NCBI RefSeq assembly: GCF_003574735.1
Contig: NZ_QORW01000004.1
Location: forward strand, 1-64,000
Direction of reading: 5' to 3'
Origin: Dongia deserti
GTDB taxonomy: Bacteria > Pseudomonadota > Alphaproteobacteria > Dongiales > Dongiaceae
Length of the DNA stretch: 64,000 nucleotides
Shown here one piece after another: positions 55,240 to 64,000 of the stretch. The notes under the pieces are model-generated. The model worked only from the letters and a program-made list of their open reading frames with translations. It was not told where the DNA came from and searched no databases. Every line of letters begins with the position of its first letter. Position 1 is the stretch's first letter. The position numbers were made by a program, and so were the translations under genes.

Positions 55240-55429
55240 GGTTCCTACCAGCCGCCGAGGTCTCTATGCCCGGCGGTTATCTGCCCGAATTGGATACAAT
55301 ATGCAATAGGCGCCGATTATTGCCTTGGTTCAAATCTACACTGCTGCGGAGCGGCCAACAGAGTCCTCCAAGTCTGCCCATAAGCGTAGAATGGGTTGCT
55401 GCCGTACAAAGGCAACTCGGGAGGATGAA

Positions 55430-55750
55430 ATGGCGAAGATCATTTTCATCCTGCAGCGGAGGCAGGATCGGACACATGATGAATGCCTGCAGTACTGGAG
55501 CGGCCCCGTCCACACGCCAATCGTTGGAAGGCTGCCAGGGTTGACCAGGTGGGTCCAAAACCATGTGGTGGGCGGACCAGGCGAGCCGATGTGTGATGGC
55601 ATTGGAGAGCTTTGGTTCGAGAGCGATGAAGCGATGACGGAGGCCCTCAAGTCTCCGGAAATGGCTGCAGCGGTGGACAATGCAAAGAACTTCCTCGATA
55701 TGGATCGAACAGGCCTGCTCATCGTGCAGGAGAAGACCATCGTTGGCTAG
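55430..55750 (+). CDS. EthD-domain protein
   Basis: 106 residues, a ferredoxin-like alpha-beta dimeric-barrel fold of the EthD type. KIIFILQRRQDRTHDECLQYWSGPVHTPI contains the typical Trp-x-x-x-His segment. FESDEAMTEALKSPEM and the closing VQEKTI are the family tail. A strong GGGAGGATG ribosome site precedes the ATG. A clear terminator follows, so it is a single-gene unit. The catalytic role is unknown. Confidence 0.8.
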   Translation: MAKIIFILQRRQDRTHDECLQYWSGPVHTPIVGRLPGLTRWVQNHVVGGPGEPMCDGIGELWFESDEAMTEALKSPEMAAAVDNAKNFLDMDRTGLLIVQEKTIVG

Positions 55751-55772
55751 TTGGAACGACGAGCCTCCCTGA

Positions 55773-55800
55773 GCGTTGGGGCTCCAACGCCCGTTTTCTT
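55773..55800 (+). terminator. Rho-independent terminator after the EthD gene
   Basis: GCGTTGG and CCAACGC form a 7-bp stem with a GGCT loop, followed by CCGTTTTCTT. It lies 22 bases past the EthD stop on the same strand. Confidence 0.7.
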
Positions 55801-55858
55801 GACCCATCTTGAGATGTCGGAACCGGGCCGAACCTCAAGCCGAGGCACTGCCGGCGGC

Positions 55859-56278
55859 TCAGCGGCCCGCCTTCAACAGGTCGCGGATCTCCGTCAACAG
55901 CTTCTCGCTGGTGGTCGGCGCCGGCGGCGCTGCGGGTGCCGCCGCCTGCTGCTTCCGGAGCCGGTTCACTTGCTTCACCAGGATGAAGACCGCAAAGGCC
56001 ACGATCACGAAATTGATGATGGCGTTCAGGAATACACCGTAGTTAATCGTGACGGCGCCGGCGTCCTTGGCGGCCTGCAACGACGGATAATCATCGCCCT
56101 TCAACACGATGAAGAAGTTTGAAAAATCGATGCCGTTCATGATGAAGCCGATCGGCGGCATGATGATGTCGTTGACCAGCGAATTCACGACCGTGGTGAA
56201 GGCCACGCCGATGATGATGCCGACGGCAAGGTCGATGACGTTGCCACGCACGGCAAATTCCCTGAATTCCTTCCACAT
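55859..56278 (-). CDS. mscL: Large-conductance mechanosensitive channel
   Basis: 139 residues. It forms a homopentameric channel in the inner membrane that opens at high membrane tension to release osmolytes. The first span ([25 protein letters not shown]) has the gate-lining Gly/Ala/Val pattern. The second is [20 protein letters not shown]. The C-terminal bundle follows an Ala/Pro-rich linker. It is a single-gene unit. Confidence 0.95.
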   Translation of the reverse strand: MWKEFREFAVRGNVIDLAVGIIIGVAFTTVVNSLVNDIIMPPIGFIMNGIDFSNFFIVLKGDDYPSLQAAKDAGAVTINYGVFLNAIINFVIVAFAVFILVKQVNRLRKQQAAAPAAPPAPTTSEKLLTEIRDLLKAGR

Positions 56279-56451
56279 GGCATCCCATCCCCTGAAATCG
56301 CTGCGGACCTCTAGTTTGAGTGCGTTCGCGGTCCAGTCGCAAGCGATTTGAGGGAGTTACGGCCGTCTCTTGATGGAATGGGCGGAAGTCGCCATGCTGG
56401 CGGTCGCCAATCCTCTGGACGCGTGATCGAATCGCCGGTATCGGCAACTTC

Positions 56452-57285
56452 ATGAATTCCGCCGATCAGCCTTCATTCTCTCAAGCCCGCAAGGCGCTGT
56501 TCCGCCTCGACGGCAAGGTGTGCCTGGTGACCGGCGGGGCCGGCCATTTGGGCGCCGCGATGTCCGCGGCTCTGGCCGAAGCCGGGGGCCATGTCTGCAT
56601 CATAGGCCGGACGCAAGCCACGCTTGCCAAGCTGGCACAGCAGCTGACCGGGCGCGGCCTCTCGGCGGAGGCGATCGCAAGCGACGTCACTATGGCGCAG
56701 GACATCAAATCGCTGGTCGCCAACTTGAAGAAGCGCCATGGCAAGCTCGACGTGCTGGTCAACAACGCCTACACGGGGCGCCCTGGCGTGATGGCTGACA
56801 GCAAGATCAGCGATTACGTAAATGCCGTTGAGATTGCGGTCGGAGCGGCTGCCGAGCTAGTCAATGCCGCCCACGGCCTGCTGCTCAAAGCGGTCCACAC
56901 CGGCGGCGATGCCTCGGTGATCAACATCGCGTCGATGTACGGCATGGTGAGCCCGGATCCGCGGGTCTACGGCAAGTCCGGCATGAACAATCCGCCGCAT
57001 TACGGCGCCGCCAAGGCTGCCCTGCTGCAATATACGCGTTACGCGGCTGTCCATCTCGCGCCGGAGGGGATCCGGGTCAATTCCATCAGCCCCGGCGCCT
57101 TCCCGCCGGAGGCGGCGCAGCAGCGCGATCCCGCCTTTGCGGCGGCCCTGACCCAGAAGGTGCCGCTCGGGCGGCTGGGCAAGCCGGAGGATCTGGCGGG
57201 CGCCGTCGTCTTCCTGGCGAGCGCCGCCGCTCGGTTCGTCACCGGCGCCAACCTGCCGGTGGATGGCGGCTGGACCGCGTGGTGA
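56452..57285 (+). CDS. Short-chain dehydrogenase/reductase in the nonulosonate operon
   Basis: 277 residues, classical SDR. The TGGAGHLG cofactor loop is at about 25-32 and NNAYTG replaces the usual NNAG. The catalytic Ser is in VINIASMYG and the Tyr-x-x-x-Lys is YGAAK. The C-terminal PVDGGWTAW is typical. It is the first gene of the operon that continues with the cytidylyltransferase-AKR fusion, whose start overlaps its stop by 7 bases. It is not part of the core Pse pathway and may modify the sugar or an activated intermediate. Confidence 0.8.
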   Translation: MNSADQPSFSQARKALFRLDGKVCLVTGGAGHLGAAMSAALAEAGGHVCIIGRTQATLAKLAQQLTGRGLSAEAIASDVTMAQDIKSLVANLKKRHGKLDVLVNNAYTGRPGVMADSKISDYVNAVEIAVGAAAELVNAAHGLLLKAVHTGGDASVINIASMYGMVSPDPRVYGKSGMNNPPHYGAAKAALLQYTRYAAVHLAPEGIRVNSISPGAFPPEAAQQRDPAFAAALTQKVPLGRLGKPEDLAGAVVFLASAAARFVTGANLPVDGGWTAW

Positions 57286-58937
57286 GCGCACGGCGTTCCC
57301 GCGTCGTCCTGCAGGCGCGCACCAGCTCAAACCGCCTGCCGGGCAAGGTGCTGCTGCCGCTCTGTTGCTTGCCGATTGTCGTGCTGGCAGCCAGGCGGGC
57401 CGCACGCGATGGCATTGAGACCATCATCGCCACATCCGACGACGCCAGCGACGATCGTTTGGCGCAGACGCTGAAGGCCCATGATGTCCGCCATCTACGC
57501 GGGCCGCTGGATGACGTTCTGGCACGCTTCATCGCCGCCACCGCGGACCTCGACGACGACGACATTTGCGTACGCCTCACCTCCGACAACGTATTCTCGG
57601 ATGGCGACTTCATTCGCCGCTTGATGGAGGCGTCGGAACAGAGCGCAGCGGGCTATGCCGGCTTTTCCGGTGGTTCGGATGGTCTCCCCTACGGCCTTTC
57701 CGGTGAAGCCATGCGTGTCAGTCTGCTGCGGCAAGCCGACCGTACCACGCGGGACAGCCATGATCGCGAGCACGTCACGCCCTGGATCATCCGGCGGTGT
57801 GGCCGGCATGCGCCGTCCATTCCGCGCGTGGGCGAACTCGACTTGTCACATCTGCGCTGCACGATCGATACGTTGGATGATTATCGTAACGTTACCGCTG
57901 CACTCTCCGGCTTGGCGGATCCGGTTGCGGCGCCCTGGCAGGAGCTGTGCCGCCGCCTCGCGCGCTGGTCGGAGCGCGCGCAGCCCTTCGTGCCGGCACG
58001 GATTGCGGCCGGCGAATTGCAAGCGAGCTTGGTGCTCGGCGGCGCGCAGTTCGGCATGGCCTATGGCATTGCCAACCGCGCCGGTAAGCCGAGCGACGAG
58101 GAACTGCATGCGATCCTTGACTTGGCGGAACGGCACGGCGTCACGCATCTCGACACCGCCGCCGGCTATGGCGACAGCGAGCACCGGATCGGATCGGCCC
58201 TGACACCAGCGAGTCCGCTCTCCATCGTGACCAAGCTGCCGCCCAATGTGCTGGACGGCCAGCCGCCCGCCCATGAAGCGGCTCAACGCGTCCATGTAGC
58301 CGTCGATCGGTCCCTCTGGCTTCTGGAGCGCCCCCGGCTCGAGGCCGTGCTGCTGCACCGCTTCGAGCATTATCAAGGCTCGGGTGGCGCGGTCTGGCAG
58401 ACGCTGCTGTCGCTGAAGGCCGAGGGCAAGATCGGCCGCATCGGCGCCTCGATCTATCGGCCGGAGGATCTGTCGGTGCTGCTCCAGGATCCGGAGGTCG
58501 GGCTGGTGCAGATCCCGTTCAACATTCTCGACCGCCGCTGGCTGGAGCCGGAGATCCAGCACGCAATCGCCGCGCGTCCGGACGTCATCCTGCATGGCCG
58601 CTCGGCGCTGCTGCAGGGCCTGCTCACCATCGAGGATGCGTACCAGTGGCCCACTGCAGACGTCGATCTGGCGGGCCGCTGCATTACCGGCATGAAGACA
58701 GCGGTGGCGGCGCTGGGGCGCGAAAGCGTGGCGGATTTGTGCTTCGCCTATGCCCGCGCACAGCCTTGGCTGGCTGGCGTCGTGGTGGGTGCCGAGACGG
58801 CCGCGCAGATGGCGGAGAACATCCGCCTGTTCCGGACGCCGGCCCTGACGTCGGACGAGGCGGCTGTGGCCGTATCGTCCCTGCCCTACCCCTTGCCGGA
58901 GGAACTGCTGAACCCCGCGCTGTGGCCGCGACGCTGA
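57279..58937 (+). CDS. SpsF-type cytidylyltransferase fused to an aldo/keto reductase
   Basis: 552 residues in two parts. Residues about 1-235 are SpsF/CMP-KDO-synthetase-like, with VVLQARTSSNRLPGKVLLPL as the nucleotide loop (Arg-Leu-Pro-Gly-Lys) and ICVRLTSDNVF as the metal-Asp segment. Residues about 245-552 are an aldo/keto reductase, with LVLGGAQFGMAYGIAN, the catalytic Asp-x-Ala-x-x-Tyr in HLDTAAGYGDSE, and LEAVLLHRFEH. It sits where a pseF gene would be expected and could activate the nonulosonic acid with CTP, while the AKR half reduces a sugar carbonyl. The start is a GTG overlapping the SDR gene. Confidence 0.75.
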   Translation: MVSARRSRVVLQARTSSNRLPGKVLLPLCCLPIVVLAARRAARDGIETIIATSDDASDDRLAQTLKAHDVRHLRGPLDDVLARFIAATADLDDDDICVRLTSDNVFSDGDFIRRLMEASEQSAAGYAGFSGGSDGLPYGLSGEAMRVSLLRQADRTTRDSHDREHVTPWIIRRCGRHAPSIPRVGELDLSHLRCTIDTLDDYRNVTAALSGLADPVAAPWQELCRRLARWSERAQPFVPARIAAGELQASLVLGGAQFGMAYGIANRAGKPSDEELHAILDLAERHGVTHLDTAAGYGDSEHRIGSALTPASPLSIVTKLPPNVLDGQPPAHEAAQRVHVAVDRSLWLLERPRLEAVLLHRFEHYQGSGGAVWQTLLSLKAEGKIGRIGASIYRPEDLSVLLQDPEVGLVQIPFNILDRRWLEPEIQHAIAARPDVILHGRSALLQGLLTIEDAYQWPTADVDLAGRCITGMKTAVAALGRESVADLCFAYARAQPWLAGVVVGAETAAQMAENIRLFRTPALTSDEAAVAVSSLPYPLPEELLNPALWPRR

Positions 58938-61260
<2,323 letters not shown>

Positions 61261-61270
<10 letters not shown>

Positions 61271-62289
61271 CCTTTCGCGTTGATGCGTCCCGAGATATCG
61301 GCACCGGTCATGTGATGCGTTGCCTGACCCTGGCCGAGGCACTCCGCCGCCACGGCCCCGCCGCCATTTTTCTATGCCGCGAACAGCCTGGGCACCTGAT
61401 CGAGCTGATCCGATCACGCGGGTTCGAAACCGGGATCATCGCCGGCGCGGACGATGCTGGAGCGAGCGCACAGCATTTGTCGAGCCTTCGACCCGAATGG
61501 GTCGTCGTCGATCACTATTCCCTCGACAAACGATGGGAAGGCGCGATCCGGCCACACACCGGCAAGATATTCATCATCGATGACCTGGCTGACCGCGATC
61601 ATGACTGCGACCTTCTGCTGGACCAGAATCTCTATGAGGGCGTCGAACACCGCTATGCCGCCAGGGTCCCCCGGCATTGCCGTCAACTGATCGGGCCGCC
61701 CTATGCCCTCCTGCGGCCGGAGTTCGCCGAGTTCAGGAGCCGTGTCGCCCGATCAGCCGGTCCTGTATCGCGGTGGCTCGTCAGTTTCGGCGGCGTTGAC
61801 AGCACCAACGAAACGGCGCGTGTCCTCAGCATCCTTGGCGAACTCCTCCCGCCCACCTCGCCCGTCGACGTGGTGATTGGTCCAAGCAATCCGCATGGTC
61901 GGGAGATCGTCGAACTGGCATCACGTCATCCGGGCATGGTGGTCCATACCGGCACCAACAGGATGGCCGAGTTGATGTGCGCGGCGGGCGCTTTCATCGG
62001 GGCCGGCGGCTCCACGACCTGGGAGCGCTTCTGCCTCGGCCTGCCGTCGCTCGTGATCGCGGTCGCAGAGAATCAGGTTCCGACGTCGCAATATTTGAGC
62101 AAACTCGGTGCCATCGACTACATTGGCCGCGGATCGGATCTGACCGCCAATGATATCCGAGCCGCTCTGTCGAGATTTCTGTCGGACCACGAGGGGCGTT
62201 CGAAGATGGCTGAGTTGGGCATGCCGCTGGTAGATGGGCAAGGCGCCGAACGTGTCAATAAGTGCCTGCTTGAGTTTGCGAGCGCATGA
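61261..62289 (+). CDS. pseG: UDP-2,4-diacetamido-2,4,6-trideoxy-beta-L-altropyranose hydrolase
   Basis: 342 residues from a GTG start inside the end of pseC. PseG removes UDP with C1 inversion (GT-B fold). FRVDASRDIGTGHVMRCLTLAEAL carries the catalytic His of GTGHVMR. VSFGGVDSTNET and GAGGSTTWERFCLGLPSLVI form the UDP site. The frame is open upstream within pseC, but the GTG gives the family start, Val-Ala-Phe-Arg-x-Asp. PseH follows 7 bases later. Confidence 0.9.
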
Positions 62290-62296
62290 GGTCGAT

Positions 62297-62863
62297 ATGA
62301 GCGTAGCACTTCGTCCAATTGCCCCCGCTGACAAAGATCAGATCCTGCGTTGGCGGAACGCACCGCATGTTGCGGAGTACATGTATACCAACCACGAGAT
62401 CAGCCAGGATGAGCATGACAAGTGGTTTGCGCGCGCCCTCGTCCGCGAAGACGCGCGCTACTGGATCATTGAGCTGGATGGCAAGGGCATCGGGCTCGCC
62501 AGCGTCTATGCCATCGATGCGCACAATCAGCGCTGCTCGTGGGCGTTCTATCTGGGTGACCAGGATGCCATGGGCCGCGGCGTGGGCGCATTCGTGGAAT
62601 ACTGGGTGCTGCGCTACGTATTCGAGGTTCTGCAGCTCAACAAGCTGTGCTGCGAGGTCATCGAGACCAACCTGAAGATCTGGCAGATGCATCTCCGCTT
62701 CGGCTTCGTGCGCGAGGGCCTGCTGCGCAGCCACATACGCCGCGGCGATCAATTCGTGGATGTCGTGGTTCTGTCCATCCTGCGGACCGAATGGGACGTC
62801 CAGAAGCCGCTGATCGAGGCCAAGCTCAGTCGCCGCTGGCCCTTGCCGGAAACACTTGCCTGA
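62297..62863 (+). CDS. pseH: PseH-like GNAT N-acetyltransferase
   Basis: 188 residues, GNAT fold. It should acetylate the 4-amino group of the PseC product with acetyl-CoA. LRWRNAPHVAEYMYTNHEI is the typical RimJ/PseH start. WAFYLGDQDAMGRGVGAFVEYW carries the acetyl-CoA pyrophosphate loop (Arg-Gly-Val-Gly), and HLRFGFVREGLLR is the C-terminal motif. GAGGTCGAT precedes the ATG. It lies between pseG and pseI, as expected for the pathway. Confidence 0.88.
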   Translation: MSVALRPIAPADKDQILRWRNAPHVAEYMYTNHEISQDEHDKWFARALVREDARYWIIELDGKGIGLASVYAIDAHNQRCSWAFYLGDQDAMGRGVGAFVEYWVLRYVFEVLQLNKLCCEVIETNLKIWQMHLRFGFVREGLLRSHIRRGDQFVDVVVLSILRTEWDVQKPLIEAKLSRRWPLPETLA

Positions 62864-62873
62864 GGAAGTCCGC

Positions 62874-63926
62874 ATGCTTCGTGACTTGAAAATCGGATCC
62901 TTCGTGCTCGGGGCCGGCCGGCCGCCCCTCGTCATCGCGGAGATGTCGGGCAACCATAACGGCTCGCTCGACCGTGCGCTCGAGATCGTCGAGATGGCGG
63001 CAAAGGCCGGTGCGCACGCACTGAAGCTGCAGACCTACACCGCCGACACCATGACCATCGACCTCTCAGAGCGGGAGTTCTTCATTTCCGACCCCAACAG
63101 CCTGTGGAACGGCACATCGCTCTACAAGCTCTATGAGCAGGCCCACACGCCATGGGCATGGCATAGGCCGATCTTCGAACGTTGCCGGCAAATCGGCATG
63201 ATCGGATTCAGCACACCGTTCGATGCGACCGCAGTCGACTTCCTCGAAGACCTCGGCGTGCCCTGCTACAAGATCGCCTCATTCGAGAACATCGACATCC
63301 CGCTGGTCCGCAAGGTCGCCTCGACCGGCAAGCCCATGATCATTTCGACGGGCCTTGCTTCGGTGGCCGAGCTCGGCGCGACGGTGCAGGCGGCACGCGA
63401 AGCCGGTGCCCAGGATCTCGTCCTGCTCAAGTGCACCAGCGCCTATCCGGCGAGCCCGGAGAACTCCAACCTCAACACGATCCCGCATATGCGCGAGCTG
63501 TTCGGCTGCCATGTGGGCCTCTCCGATCACACCATGGGGATCGGGGCAGCCGTAGCCAGCGCAGCGCTGGGCGCTGTGGCGATCGAGAAGCACGTGACGC
63601 TGCGACGCGCCGATGGCGGCGTCGATTCGGCCTTCTCGCTGGAGCCGGAAGAGCTGGCCGCACTGGTCGTGGAGACCAAGCGCGCGGTCGAGGCGATGGG
63701 CGGCGTTTCGTACGGCCCGACCGAGGTGGAGCGCAAGTCACTGGTCTACCGCCGCTCGCTCTACATCGTTGCCGACCTCAAGGCTGGTGACGTGCTGACC
63801 AAGGACAATGTGCGCGCCATCCGCCCCGGTCTTGGCCTGCCGCCCGGCGACCTGGACCGCGTGCTCGGCCGCCGCATCAACCGCGACGCCCCGCGCGGCA
63901 CGCCGCTGTCGTGGGATCTACTTTAG
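62874..63926 (+). CDS. pseI: Pseudaminic acid synthase
   Basis: NeuB-family synthase, 350 residues. It condenses 2,4-diacetamido-2,4,6-trideoxy-altrose with phosphoenolpyruvate. VIAEMSGNHNGSLDRALEIV (residues near 26-45), the ALKLQTYTADTMTID strand with the PEP Lys, LLKCTSAYPASP, and GLSDHTMG with metal His are all present. A C-terminal antifreeze-like SAF domain (about 295-350, RRSLYIVADLKAGDVLTKDN) closes the active site. GAGGAAG is placed well ahead of the ATG. It is the last gene seen in the operon. Confidence 0.93.
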   Translation: MLRDLKIGSFVLGAGRPPLVIAEMSGNHNGSLDRALEIVEMAAKAGAHALKLQTYTADTMTIDLSEREFFISDPNSLWNGTSLYKLYEQAHTPWAWHRPIFERCRQIGMIGFSTPFDATAVDFLEDLGVPCYKIASFENIDIPLVRKVASTGKPMIISTGLASVAELGATVQAAREAGAQDLVLLKCTSAYPASPENSNLNTIPHMRELFGCHVGLSDHTMGIGAAVASAALGAVAIEKHVTLRRADGGVDSAFSLEPEELAALVVETKRAVEAMGGVSYGPTEVERKSLVYRRSLYIVADLKAGDVLTKDNVRAIRPGLGLPPGDLDRVLGRRINRDAPRGTPLSWDLL

Positions 63927-64000
63927 ACCACGGCCTCTGCGAAGCAGAGATTTGCCTCACAGCTCTCGATACTGCAAAGCGTCTACGGACGGGTGCGAAT

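Noticed and set aside
63935-63949. Small hairpin CTCTGC-GAA-GCAGAG after pseI
   Set aside because: A six-base stem followed only by ATTT is too weak to call a terminator, and the operon may continue past the window.

Overview
This is a 64 kb window of high-GC chromosomal DNA whose gene content and order suggest a metabolically versatile alphaproteobacterium, probably of the Rhodospirillales type. The evidence is an Entner-Doudoroff operon in the order zwf-pgl-edd-glk-eda, heterotetrameric sarcosine oxidase, DUF2336, PAS_5 and PleC-like kinase proteins, and a complete pseudaminic acid cluster. The placement is an inference. The only sign of a mobile element is the tail of an IS630-type transposase at the left edge.

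Layout. (1) 0.3-10 kb, mostly minus strand: a PuuC-like aldehyde dehydrogenase, the five-gene glucose-6-phosphate to KDPG operon, then a sugar-phosphate SIS protein and a PfkB kinase. (2) 10-20 kb: a D,D-carboxypeptidase with a SPOR tail, a choline-kinase-like phosphotransferase, a META-domain protein, an arginine transaminase module (aruH plus an amidinotransferase-fold hydrolase, divergent from gbuA), tRNA-Thr(TGT), and a DUF2336 / histidine kinase pair. (3) 19.5-33.5 kb, accessory metabolism: serine-glyoxylate aminotransferase, an ADP-forming acyl-CoA synthetase, an orphan TAXI binding protein, a tightly packed operon (tandem GFA / PhnD-like / EamA / TusA), a fatty acid desaturase, an MttB-family methyltransferase, a triple-repeat secreted protein, an Fe-S protein, and a PhnZ-like HD plus VOC pair. 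(4) 34-47 kb, methylated amines: a GbdR-like regulator divergent from an orphan soxB that is followed by an ATP-grasp protein, a tripartite tricarboxylate transporter whose TctA seems to carry a fused TctB, a methyltransferase, and a complete soxBDAG operon. (5) 47-56 kb, mixed housekeeping: carbonic anhydrase, YciB, glycerol kinase, Upp, 4-hydroxyproline epimerase and MscL, together with two genes broken by frameshifts (a sulfotransferase and an L,D-transpeptidase). (6) 56.4-63.9 kb: a contiguous operon for nonulosonic (pseudaminic-type) acid synthesis containing an unusual cytidylyltransferase / aldo-keto reductase fusion.

How the genes fit together. Glucose is phosphorylated by Glk and oxidised through Zwf, Pgl, Edd and Eda to pyruvate and glyceraldehyde 3-phosphate. 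The SIS/PfkB pair next door could supply more glucose 6-phosphate or a related hexose phosphate. AruH and GbuA are two steps of the arginine transaminase route to GABA. GbdR, the MttB homologue, both SoxB copies and SoxDAG point to breakdown of glycine betaine, dimethylglycine and sarcosine to glycine, and SgaA links glycine/serine to glyoxylate metabolism. The Pse genes take UDP-GlcNAc to pseudaminic acid, probably for flagellin or surface glycan decoration.

All calls come from reading translations and motifs by eye; no database search was run.
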